From assembly GCF_000710915.1 (NCBI RefSeq), contig NZ_BAUA01000183.1, forward strand, positions 1-45,961: a stretch of DNA of 45,961 nucleotides, in the 5' to 3' direction. A program made the position numbers and the translations under genes. Shown here one piece after another: positions 25,025 through 32,732 of this stretch; position 1 is the stretch's first letter; each line of letters begins with the position of its first letter. A model generated the notes under the pieces. The model was given only the letters and a program-made list of their open reading frames with translations, ran no database searches and was not told the origin of the DNA. This DNA comes from Nocardia brasiliensis IFM 10847 (lineage in GTDB: Bacteria > Actinomycetota > Actinomycetes > Mycobacteriales > Mycobacteriaceae).

Positions 25025-25678
25025 TCAGCCGTTGTAGGAGGTGTGGGGGGTCCAGTCGGTCAAAGGGCGGGTGGCGGCGGCGTGCAGGGCGGCGGCGACG
25101 CGGTCTCTGGTGAAGGCTCCCTCGCCGAGGACGCCGTTGATCTGGACTGCGACGGCGCGGAAACCCTTGGGGGCCAAGGTGGTATCCAGGCTGGTGACCA
25201 GGTTGCGGACGGCCGCCTTCTGCACGCCGAGCGAGGCGGCCTGATGCCACGGCTTGTCCGCCGCGGCGCTGCCGGTGACCAGCACCCGGGCGCCTTCGGC
25301 GAAGAACGGCAGGGCGGTCTGTACGGCGGGCAGCAACGCGGCGGCGCCGATGGTGAAGTCCTCGATCAACTCCGGCACGGTCAACTGGAGCGGATCGGAC
25401 TGGCGGAACATGCTCGGGTTGAAGTGCAGCACATCGATCCGGCCGTGCCGCTCGCCCACCCCGGCGACCACCCGGGTCACATCGGCGGGATCGGACAGGT
25501 CTACACCCACCCCGTCCGCGTCGACCCCTTGCCCGCGCAACTCGGCGACCAGCGGCTCCGCCTCCTCGGCCAACCGACAGGCCAGCACTACCGCATATCC
25601 GTCACGAGCGAAGAGCCGGGCCACAGCCAATCCGACACCGGGGCCGGCGCCGAGCACGAGAAGAACGGGAGCAGACAT
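25025..25678 (-). CDS. Atypical SDR lacking the catalytic tyrosine
   Basis: A 217-aa Rossmann-fold protein with cofactor motif GAGPGVG at 10-16 and Ser137 (VTGSAAA). The YxxxK motif reads LGVQK at 150-154: the lysine is present but the tyrosine is leucine. NNAG is replaced by FNPS. It therefore cannot work as a classical SDR; it may bind NAD(P) without catalysis or use another residue. The ATG at 25678 has TAGGCT seven bases upstream (leaderless). It is convergent with the P450 gene across 49 bp. Confidence 0.85.
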   Translation of the reverse strand: MSAPVLLVLGAGPGVGLAVARLFARDGYAVVLACRLAEEAEPLVAELRGQGVDADGVGVDLSDPADVTRVVAGVGERHGRIDVLHFNPSMFRQSDPLQLTVPELIEDFTIGAAALLPAVQTALPFFAEGARVLVTGSAAADKPWHQAASLGVQKAAVRNLVTSLDTTLAPKGFRAVAVQINGVLGEGAFTRDRVAAALHAAATRPLTDWTPHTSYNG

Positions 25679-25685
25679 GGACTCG

Positions 25686-25691
25686 AGCCTA
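25686..25691 (-). promoter_or_regulatory. -10 box of a leaderless promoter (atypical SDR)
   Basis: TAGGCT on the minus strand with a seven-base spacer to the ATG at 25678; no ribosome binding site. Confidence 0.45.
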
Positions 25692-25809
25692 CGGCCGCCT
25701 CGGCGGTCCCGCCGAAAACCCGCGGTTGACGCAGGCTGTGCTCCGATTTCGCCGCAACAATGCGCACAGGGGCGTGTAGAGTTGTGGTCGTCACCTAGTG
25801 ATGCTGGGT

Positions 25810-25841
25810 GGCGGGACGCCGAGGTCAGTCGACGCCCCGCC
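25810..25841 (-). terminator. Hairpin after the 38-codon gene
   Basis: GGCGGGACG (25810-25818) pairs with CGCCCCGCC (25833-25841) with one mismatch and a 14-base loop, starting 7 bases after the stop of the small minus-strand gene. Confidence 0.5.
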
Positions 25842-25848
25842 TGGTGGG

Positions 25849-25965
25849 TCACTCAGCCCGCAGCCAGCGGACCAAGACGAGTGCTCCGGCGATTACAGCA
25901 GCTCCGCTCAAGAGGATGCCGTAATCGACCGGAGCCTCTCGCTTTTTCCGGCGATGTTTCGCCAT
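25849..25965 (-). CDS. Hypothetical 38-aa single-span membrane protein
   Basis: A 38-aa protein: a basic N-terminus (MAKHRRKKREAPVDY), one hydrophobic segment (GILLSGAAVIAGALVLV) and a basic end (RWLRAE). The charge pattern predicts the N-terminus inside. GAGGTGG lies close before the ATG and a hairpin follows the stop. It is divergent from the LCP cell-wall gene. I do not recognise it; small membrane proteins of this shape often modulate a larger membrane or cell-wall enzyme. Confidence 0.65.
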   Translation of the reverse strand: MAKHRRKKREAPVDYGILLSGAAVIAGALVLVRWLRAE

Positions 25966-26110
25966 ACCCACCACCTCTTTCCTCGGCACGATGCGGCCTG
26001 GACCAGCTGCCGCGCCGTCCCTCGAGGTGGAGGTGCCATCACCCTAGTACAAATCACCAACGAAAAACATTGACCCCCAACGACTTACGACCTTTCCACA
26101 CTGGAATGGT

Positions 26111-26135
26111 CACGTTGGAACGTTCACGTTGGAAC
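26111..26135. repeat. Tandem direct repeat upstream of the LCP gene
   Basis: CACGTTGGAAC occurs at 26111-26121 and 26125-26135, a 14-base period, in the AT-richer divergent gap between the 38-codon gene and the LCP gene. Spaced direct repeats of this kind are typical binding sites for response regulators or ECF-type control, but no protein can be assigned. Confidence 0.5.
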
Positions 26136-26270
26136 AAGTTGGATGGCACCCTGCAGCGGTTGCGCCGAAAGCGGTGGTCGGACCCCTGCCGATGGTTGCC
26201 CCGGCGTAGCCAGCGCAATATCCGTACTCTCGATGGGAAAGCGCGTAGAACTGACGACGAGGATGATCCG

Positions 26271-27932
26271 GTGGAGCGAGTGCCGAAGAGGAAGCCGGGC
26301 ACGGAACCTGCCGCGATGCTGGACGACGACACCGTCGAGTTCGCCAAGGTCGGCGACGAGACCAGTGGCCGGGCGCGGCATCGCAGGGCGGCGAAACCCC
26401 GCCGGGTGGCAACCCGGCGCGCCGCCGCACCGCGCGAGCAGCCGCCACGTCGTGCGACCAAGGTGGCGAAGAACGCCGTCCGCGCGGTGGTGGCCCTCAC
26501 CGCCCTGGCCGTGGTCTCTGGCACCGGTTTCGCCTGGTCGGCGAAGCTCGAATTCGACCACGGCTTCACCCGCACCGACGCGATCGGCGACGACGCGCCG
26601 CACTCGCTCGGCGGCGACCTGAATATCCTGCTGATCGGCTTGGACACCCGGAAAGACCTGAACGGCAAGGACTTACCGAAAGAGATCCTCGATCAACTGC
26701 ACGCGGGCGACGGCGACGACGGCGGTTACAACGCGAATTCGCTGATCCTGATGCATATTCCGGCGGACATGAAGAAGATCGTCGCGTTCTCCATCCCGCG
26801 CGACGACTACGTGCCGGTCACCGGTATCCCCGGCTACGACCGGGCCAAGATCAAGGAGGCATACGGCCTGAAAAAGGCCGCCGCGCAGGACAAGCTCGTC
26901 GCGGCCGGCGAGAAGGACCCGGTCACCTTGGAGCGGAAAGGTCGCGAGGCCGGCCGCGCGTCGATCGTGTCCACGGTGCGCAACCTGGTGGGTGTCCCGA
27001 TCGACCGGTTCGCCGAGATTTCGCTCGCCGGGTTCTACGACTTGGCCACCGCGCTCGGCGGCGTCGACGTGTGCCTGAACAAGGCGGTCGACGACAGCTA
27101 CTACTCCGGCGCCAAGTTCCCGGCGGGACCGCAGCATCTGAACGGTTCCGAGGCGCTGGCGTTCGTGCGGCAACGGCACGAACTGGAGAACGGCGATCTG
27201 GACCGGACGCACCGGCAGCAGGCGTTCCTCACCTCGGTGGCCAAGTCGCTCAAGGAATCCGGGACGCTGACCAATCTGAGCAAGCTCTCCGCACTGATGG
27301 ACGTGGCCCACCGCGACGTGGTGCTCTCGGACGGCTGGAATCTGATCGACTTCGCGAGCGATCTGGGCGCCGCCGGCTCGATCGCGATCGAATTCCGGAC
27401 CCTGCCCGTGCTGCGCTACGAGACGATCAACGGCCAGGACGTCAACATCATCGATCCGGCGGCGATCAAGAAAGAGGTCCGGACCGCGTTCGGGGTGCAG
27501 CCGCCGACCACCGCGGCGCAACCGCCGACGAGCACGGTCGATATCCAGAACGCGGGCACGGTGTCCGGCGCGGCTGCCACCCTGTCCGCCGCGCTGACCG
27601 CGCGCGGTTACCGGGAGGGCACCCTCGGCAATCGGAGTACAACGAGCGGCGCCGTCTCGACGTCGATCACCTACGGTGCGGGCGCCGAAGCGGACGCGAA
27701 CCAGCTGGGCGAAACCCTCGGCGGTCTCACCCCCACCGCGTCGACGAGCGTCGCGCCGGGACACGTCCTGGTAGTTCTCGGCGGCGACTTCACCATGCCC
27801 ACCGAGCTGACCGCGAGCACGTCGGCCTCGACCGCACCGTCCACCACGACGACCACACCGGCCGAGCCCGCGCCGGACGCGGGCAAACCGGTCACCACGA
27901 CGATCGGCAATACGATCCCGTGCGTGAATTGA
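26271..27932 (+). CDS. LytR-CpsA-Psr (LCP) family protein with LytR C-terminal domain
   Basis: A 553-aa type II membrane protein. A basic, Arg-rich cytoplasmic segment (1-68) is followed by a membrane span (about 69-89), the LCP catalytic domain (about 117-330, ILLIGLD, SIPRDDYV, FVRQRHELENGDLDRTHRQQ) and a LytR_C domain (about 400-490), ending in a Thr/Pro/Ala-rich tail. LCP enzymes attach arabinogalactan or other glycopolymers to peptidoglycan. The usual NTDT motif reads NANS here, so an Asp is replaced by Asn; this may define a subfamily. The GTG at 26271 has GAGGA seven bases upstream. Confidence 0.9.
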   Translation: MERVPKRKPGTEPAAMLDDDTVEFAKVGDETSGRARHRRAAKPRRVATRRAAAPREQPPRRATKVAKNAVRAVVALTALAVVSGTGFAWSAKLEFDHGFTRTDAIGDDAPHSLGGDLNILLIGLDTRKDLNGKDLPKEILDQLHAGDGDDGGYNANSLILMHIPADMKKIVAFSIPRDDYVPVTGIPGYDRAKIKEAYGLKKAAAQDKLVAAGEKDPVTLERKGREAGRASIVSTVRNLVGVPIDRFAEISLAGFYDLATALGGVDVCLNKAVDDSYYSGAKFPAGPQHLNGSEALAFVRQRHELENGDLDRTHRQQAFLTSVAKSLKESGTLTNLSKLSALMDVAHRDVVLSDGWNLIDFASDLGAAGSIAIEFRTLPVLRYETINGQDVNIIDPAAIKKEVRTAFGVQPPTTAAQPPTSTVDIQNAGTVSGAAATLSAALTARGYREGTLGNRSTTSGAVSTSITYGAGAEADANQLGETLGGLTPTASTSVAPGHVLVVLGGDFTMPTELTASTSASTAPSTTTTTPAEPAPDAGKPVTTTIGNTIPCVN

Positions 27933-27933
27933 C

Positions 27934-28386
27934 CTATTCGACGACGGCTTTGATGCGCTCCAGCGTCTCGCGCATCCCCTCGACGTTCGTCTTGCGCCTT
28001 GCTCGCCCGGCCAGCAGCCAGTACAGCCGGATCGGCGGGCTGGCATGCAACTGGAACGACTCGGTGACGTCGGTTCCGCCCTCGACCGGTTCGAAGCGAT
28101 AGGTCCAGGTGTTGATCGCCATGCCGCCGGGCCCGAGCACGGTGAACGCGAACTCGCGGCCGGGCTCGCTGGCGATGATCCGGCACACGGTCCAGTACTT
28201 CAGACCCCAGCCGTTGCGGTTGACGTGGCCGCGGAATTTCACCCCGACCGCCGGGCCGGTGGCGCCGCCGAGCCACTCGGCGGCGAAGGTCTCCGGACTG
28301 AACCGTCCGGTGTTGGTGATATCGCTGACCAATTCCCAGATGGTTTCGGCGGGTGCGGCCATCCGCACCGTCACGCTGTCCTGCAT
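27934..28386 (-). CDS. SRPBCC (START-like) family protein
   Basis: A 150-aa polyketide cyclase/dehydrase-like helix-grip protein (VTVRMAAPAETIWELVSDI start; LERIKAVVE C-terminal helix). It is probably a small-lipid binding protein; the ligand is unknown. Its stop is one base from that of the convergent LCP gene. TAGCGT stands exactly six bases before the ATG, so it is probably leaderless. Confidence 0.85.
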   Translation of the reverse strand: MQDSVTVRMAAPAETIWELVSDITNTGRFSPETFAAEWLGGATGPAVGVKFRGHVNRNGWGLKYWTVCRIIASEPGREFAFTVLGPGGMAINTWTYRFEPVEGGTDVTESFQLHASPPIRLYWLLAGRARRKTNVEGMRETLERIKAVVE

Positions 28387-28392
28387 GCCCGA

Positions 28393-28398
28393 ACGCTA
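28393..28398 (-). promoter_or_regulatory. -10 box of a leaderless promoter (SRPBCC)
   Basis: TAGCGT on the minus strand, six-base spacer, then the ATG at 28386. Confidence 0.5.
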
Positions 28399-28417
28399 GC
28401 AGGCCTAAGGTTTTTCG

Positions 28418-30067
28418 CTACCCCTGCGCATGCGGCAGCACTGCGTCGAACGCGGTGTCCCAGGAGTCCGGATCGTCCAGCAGCGCGCCGGGCGGCAACG
28501 CCCAGCAGGCGGCGAGCAGGTCGTAGCCGAGATGGGCGATGGCGGCGTGCACCGGCCAATGCGCGGCGGTCCATTTCGGTTCCTCGGTGGCCGAGTCCAG
28601 TCCCGTCCGGGCCACTCCGACCAGCTCGAACTGCAACTGCTGGACCAGAACCACGGCTTCGGCACCGGCCGGTTCGGCACGAAGCAATTCGACCAGCGCA
28701 TGCGCCGCGGCCCGAACCCGCAACTCGATCCAGCGGAAGGTGCGCCGGTGCGCGCGCGGCGTGACGACATGCGGTGCGAGCATCGCGACCGCCACGCCGA
28801 GCACGGTCTCCACGAACCGATCCCGGATCAGCGGCCCGACCGCCACCTGCGGCGACGCGCCGACGGCGAGCAGCGCGATCGGCGTGATGAAGACGGCCGC
28901 GATCGCGTAGTTGCGCGGGACGTACAACTCCATGAAGAAAATCAGCACGGCCACCAGCGCGGCGAGCGCGTAACCGGTCGGCGCGAGTTGATGGATGCCC
29001 GCGAAAAGCGCCAGCCCGACGACAGTTCCAGCGAAACGGTGGATGCCGCGGACCTTGCCGCGGACCCGGTCGGGACCGATCTGCAACACCATCACGGCCG
29101 TGAACACCGCCCAGTGCGGCCGGTCCTGGCCGAGCAACGCGCTCAGACCGCCGGCGACCAGGCAGGCGAGGCCGACCCGGTACGCGCTGATCATCGCGTG
29201 GGAGTCGAACGACAGCGAGCGCCGCAGCCGGAACCCGACACCGGGCCGGACGAACGAGATGAGCGGATCGACGACCACATCGTCGGTGTCGTCGTAGGCC
29301 GGGCCTGCCAGCCGGTTCCGGGCCGCGACCAGGGTGCTCAGCAGCTCGGAATCCGGCATCCTGGTCGGCAGCCGCGCGTCGTAGACCGCGGCCCACGCCT
29401 CCGCGATCGCGCCACCCGCCTGATGGCGCAGGTCGATGGCGGGCCGGCCGGTCGCGCGCGCCGCCAGGTAGGCGTCGACGGCGTGATCAGCGGCTTCGAC
29501 GGCGACCCGCTCGGGCTTGCGCCGATCGCGCAGCACCCCGGCCATCGAGACGAGAACCGAGACCGCCACACCGAATGCCGTGCAAGCCAGCAATACCCCG
29601 GCCGAAATTCCTGCCTCGGTGGCCATCATCGAGCCACCGCACACGATCACGAACAGCAGCGCGCCCGGCGGACCGAGCCGCATCGCGTCGATCACATACA
29701 CCGCGACCGTCGCGACCGCCGTCAGCAACGCCACCGTGAGCAGCGCGGCACCGAGCCCGCCGGAAAGCACCTCGCCGAGCAGCGCGCCGAGAGCACACGA
29801 CATCAGCAACGCCAGTCCCGCCGTGAGCACCACGCCGGCCCGCAGGAGATAGGCCCGGCGCTCCCCGTACATGACGGCGAGCGCGCCGAACAACACGAAC
29901 AGCGCGTACCCCGGATGCCCCAGCGCGACCACCACCGCGGCGGGCAGCAGGAACGCCAGCGCCGAGCGCAACGCCGGACTCCATCGCCGTCCCGCCGGCG
30001 GAAGCGCGAACAGCAGCGAACCGATCCGCACCTGCGGCGGCAACGGGTCGGAGACCGGCGAAACCAT
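28418..30067 (-). CDS. FUSC-family membrane protein (aromatic acid/fusaric acid efflux type)
   Basis: A 549-aa membrane protein made of two repeats, each with a cluster of membrane spans followed by a soluble helical segment. The first membrane cluster is at about 32-180 and the second at about 305-430 (GLSALLGQDRPHWAVFTAVMV marks it). The FUSC/AaeB families export aromatic acids or act on envelope components. GGAAGG precedes the ATG. It is divergent from an amidase gene across 109 bp, which could supply the exported acid; that link is inference. Confidence 0.85.
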   Translation of the reverse strand: MVSPVSDPLPPQVRIGSLLFALPPAGRRWSPALRSALAFLLPAAVVVALGHPGYALFVLFGALAVMYGERRAYLLRAGVVLTAGLALLMSCALGALLGEVLSGGLGAALLTVALLTAVATVAVYVIDAMRLGPPGALLFVIVCGGSMMATEAGISAGVLLACTAFGVAVSVLVSMAGVLRDRRKPERVAVEAADHAVDAYLAARATGRPAIDLRHQAGGAIAEAWAAVYDARLPTRMPDSELLSTLVAARNRLAGPAYDDTDDVVVDPLISFVRPGVGFRLRRSLSFDSHAMISAYRVGLACLVAGGLSALLGQDRPHWAVFTAVMVLQIGPDRVRGKVRGIHRFAGTVVGLALFAGIHQLAPTGYALAALVAVLIFFMELYVPRNYAIAAVFITPIALLAVGASPQVAVGPLIRDRFVETVLGVAVAMLAPHVVTPRAHRRTFRWIELRVRAAAHALVELLRAEPAGAEAVVLVQQLQFELVGVARTGLDSATEEPKWTAAHWPVHAAIAHLGYDLLAACWALPPGALLDDPDSWDTAFDAVLPHAQG

Positions 30068-30164
30068 CTACTTCCTTCCGAGATAGCCGAGAGTGACCTG
30101 TCATTCCACCGTAAGCGCCGCTCGTTGTGTCACGAACAACCGCCTCCGGTGCCCGATCGGCCGC

Positions 30165-30170
30165 TAAGTT
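30165..30170 (+). promoter_or_regulatory. -10 box of a leaderless promoter (amidase)
   Basis: TAAGTT followed by six bases and the GTG at 30177; no ribosome binding site. The ATG overlapping this GTG is followed directly by a stop. Confidence 0.55.
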
Positions 30171-30176
30171 CGAAAT

Positions 30177-31586
30177 GTGACCGCTGACGCTCCGCCCACC
30201 CGTTTGCATTCCTTCACCGACGATGCGCTCGGTACGCACGATGCGGTCGCGCTGGCCGAACTGGTGCGGCGCGGCGAACGCAGCCCCGGCGAACTGGCCG
30301 AGGCGGCGGTGCGACGGGCGGAGCAGGTCGAAGAACTCGCGGCGGTCGCCTATGCGACGTATACGCGACCGCTGGCCCCGCCCGAGCAGGGCGGCCGCCT
30401 CTACGGCGTCCCCACGTTCATCAAGGACAACCTCGATGTCGCGGGAATGCCGACCAACCACGGCAGCGCGGCCTTCCGCGCGCGGACCGCTCGCAAGGAC
30501 GGCGATTACACCAGTCAATTCCGCAGCGCCGGAATGACGGTGCTCGGCAAGAGCGCCCTGCCGGAGTTCGGCTTCAACGCGACCACCGAGCCGCCGTTCG
30601 CGCCGCCGACCCGAAACCCTTGGCACACCGGCTATTCGGTGGGTGGATCGTCCGGCGGCACGGCCGCCCTGGTCGCCGCCGGGGTGGTGCCGATCGCACA
30701 CGGCAACGACGGCGGCGGATCGATCCGCATTCCGGCGGCGTGCGCCGGGTTGGTCGGGCTGAAACCCAGCCGGGGACGCCATATCGACGCCCCGATGTCG
30801 CGGAAGCTGCCGGTCCGGATCGTCAGCGAGGGCGTGCTGACCAGAACCGTGCGCGACACCGCGGCGTATACCGCTGCGGCCGAGGAGTATTGGCATAATC
30901 CGGCACTGCCGCCGATCGGCCGGGTCGAGGGGCCGGGGTCGAAGCCGCTGCGCATCGCGCTCATTCTCGAAGGCATCGGCGGACCGGTGCCGCCGGGCCC
31001 GATTCGCGACGCCGTCGAAAACGTCGCTGCCACACTGGAATCGCACGGCCATCGGGTGGAGCCGGTCGCGCTGCCGTTCGATGCCGCGCTGGAGAACGCG
31101 TTCGTGCACTATTGGGGCCTGCTCGCCGCGGTGATCGCCTCGACCGGCAAACTCGCCGACCGTCGCTTCGACACCGGCAAGCTCGACGATCTGACGATCG
31201 GCCTGCGCCGCCTCTATCTTCGCGACGCGTGGCGCACACCACTGACGTTGTATCGACTACGCGCGGCGGCCGCGACCTATCGGCGCGCCTTCGACCCCTA
31301 CGACGCGGCGCTGCTCCCCACCCTCGGACACGAAACTCCCGAACTCGGTTTCCTCAGTCCGACAGTGCCTTTCGATGTGCTGATCGAGCGCCTGCGCACC
31401 TATGTGGCCTTTACCCCGATCAACAACATCACCGGCACGCCCGCGATCACCGTGCCCGGCGGCTACACCGCCACAGGGCTGCCCGTCGGTGTGCAGTTCG
31501 CGGGCACCATGGGCACCGAACGCACCCTGCTCGAACTTGCCTACCTCATCGAAGCCGAACAACCGTTCCGGCGCTTGGACACCTGA
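30177..31586 (+). CDS. Amidase-signature family amidohydrolase
   Basis: A 469-aa amidase with the full Ser-cisSer-Lys triad: Lys83 (FIKDN), Ser158 (GGSSGG) and Ser182 (GGSIRIPAA), with the usual 24-residue spacing between the serines. It hydrolyses a carboxylic amide to acid and ammonia or amine. It resembles AmiB/AmiC-type actinobacterial enzymes rather than GatA, because no gatB/gatC is adjacent. Four bases separate its stop from that of the convergent CDF exporter. Confidence 0.92.
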   Translation: MTADAPPTRLHSFTDDALGTHDAVALAELVRRGERSPGELAEAAVRRAEQVEELAAVAYATYTRPLAPPEQGGRLYGVPTFIKDNLDVAGMPTNHGSAAFRARTARKDGDYTSQFRSAGMTVLGKSALPEFGFNATTEPPFAPPTRNPWHTGYSVGGSSGGTAALVAAGVVPIAHGNDGGGSIRIPAACAGLVGLKPSRGRHIDAPMSRKLPVRIVSEGVLTRTVRDTAAYTAAAEEYWHNPALPPIGRVEGPGSKPLRIALILEGIGGPVPPGPIRDAVENVAATLESHGHRVEPVALPFDAALENAFVHYWGLLAAVIASTGKLADRRFDTGKLDDLTIGLRRLYLRDAWRTPLTLYRLRAAAATYRRAFDPYDAALLPTLGHETPELGFLSPTVPFDVLIERLRTYVAFTPINNITGTPAITVPGGYTATGLPVGVQFAGTMGTERTLLELAYLIEAEQPFRRLDT

Positions 31587-31590
31587 GCGG

Positions 31591-32607
31591 CTAACGGCGC
31601 GGGTGGGTTTCGCGGTGCACCGGGCCGTGCGCGTCGTCGCAGTGCTCCGCCAGCACCGGGAGCAGCCGTCCGGTGTCGGATGTCGCTGCGGCGGAGACCA
31701 ATTGGGAGTGGTCGACCTGCAGGGTGGTGTGCGTGATCTCGTAGTCGTGGTCGAGTAGGCGCTCGATCTGCTGGCGCAGGCCGTGGCAGTCCGCGCCGGG
31801 CTGGACCAGGACATGCGCGGACAGCGCCACATTGCCCGAGGTGATCTGCCAGACGTGCAGATCGTGCACCTCATCGATGCCGGGCATCTCGACGAGCCTG
31901 CGGCCGAGTGCGTCGGGGTCGAGACCGGCGGGCGCCGCTTCGAGGAAGATGCGGCCGGACTCCCGGACCAGGCCCAGGCCCGCCTTGACCATGAGGGCGA
32001 CGACAACCAGGGTGGCGATCGCGTCGGCGCGGGCGAAACCGGTGAGCAGCACGACGACACCGGCCACCGCGGTCGCGATGAACCCGTACAGATCGTTGAG
32101 CACGTGCTGGAACGCGCCTTCGACATTCAGGCTGGATCGGTTCGCCTTGCTGATTGCCCAGGCCGCGGCGATATTGACGGCGATGCCGAACAGCGCGGTG
32201 ATCACGACCAGCCCGCCGGTCACCTCCGGCGGGTCGAGCAGGCGCCGGATCGCCTCGTAGGTCAGCCAGCCCGCCAGCACCAGCAGCGTGATGCCGTTGG
32301 CCTGCGCGGACAGGATCTCGGCGCGTTTGAAGCCGTAAGTGTATTTGCCACGGGCCGGCCTGGCGGCCAGCCGAATCGCGGTCAGCGCCAGTACGATCGA
32401 GGCCGCGTCGGTAAGCATGTGCGCCGCGTCGGAGAGCAGGGCCAGCGAGTTCGCCAGCAAACCGACGACGACCTCGATCATCATGAAGCCGCCGATCAAC
32501 GCTAGCGCGACCGTCAGCCAGCGGCGATCGGCATCACCGGACACCCCGTGGGAATGCGCGTGCCCGCCACTCCCATGGCCGTGTCCGTGCTCGTGTTCGT
32601 GTCCCAT
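31591..32607 (-). CDS. Cation diffusion facilitator, zinc exporter type (ZitB/CzcD-like)
   Basis: A 338-aa CDF transporter. The His-rich cytoplasmic N-terminus (residues 1-20) is followed by six membrane spans. The transport-site pairs are His63/Asp67 (AHMLTD) and His168/Asp172 (HVLND), a 2-His-2-Asp site favouring Zn. The C-terminal cytoplasmic domain has HVW and a His-rich tail. It exports Zn2+ (or Co/Cd) against protons. A palindromic ArsR/SmtB-like site is placed at its promoter, but no such regulator is in the window. Confidence 0.93.
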   Translation of the reverse strand: MGHEHEHGHGHGSGGHAHSHGVSGDADRRWLTVALALIGGFMMIEVVVGLLANSLALLSDAAHMLTDAASIVLALTAIRLAARPARGKYTYGFKRAEILSAQANGITLLVLAGWLTYEAIRRLLDPPEVTGGLVVITALFGIAVNIAAAWAISKANRSSLNVEGAFQHVLNDLYGFIATAVAGVVVLLTGFARADAIATLVVVALMVKAGLGLVRESGRIFLEAAPAGLDPDALGRRLVEMPGIDEVHDLHVWQITSGNVALSAHVLVQPGADCHGLRQQIERLLDHDYEITHTTLQVDHSQLVSAAATSDTGRLLPVLAEHCDDAHGPVHRETHPRR

Positions 32608-32629
32608 CAGCCGCCCGCCTCACCGCGAT

Positions 32630-32656
32630 GTATGCGCATATCTGCATCTGTCATAC
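32630..32656. promoter_or_regulatory. Metal-repressor-like operator upstream of the CDF exporter
   Basis: The perfect palindrome TATGCGCATA (32631-32640) sits within a larger imperfect dyad bounded by GTATG (32630-32634) and CATAC (32652-32656). It lies 23 bp upstream of the exporter ATG and overlaps possible -10 elements. The ATGCGCATAT-like core and dyad size recall ArsR/SmtB operators. Confidence 0.5.
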
Positions 32657-32732
32657 CCACCTTAGCCGAGCCTATGCCGACCACGGCGCGCTACCTGGGA
32701 TGACCTGGGTCACACGCCGCGGTCGGGCTTCA

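Noticed and set aside
25254..26270. N-terminal extension of the LCP frame
   Set aside because: It would cover the antisense SDR, the 38-codon gene and the direct repeats; the GTG at 26271 has a proper ribosome binding site.
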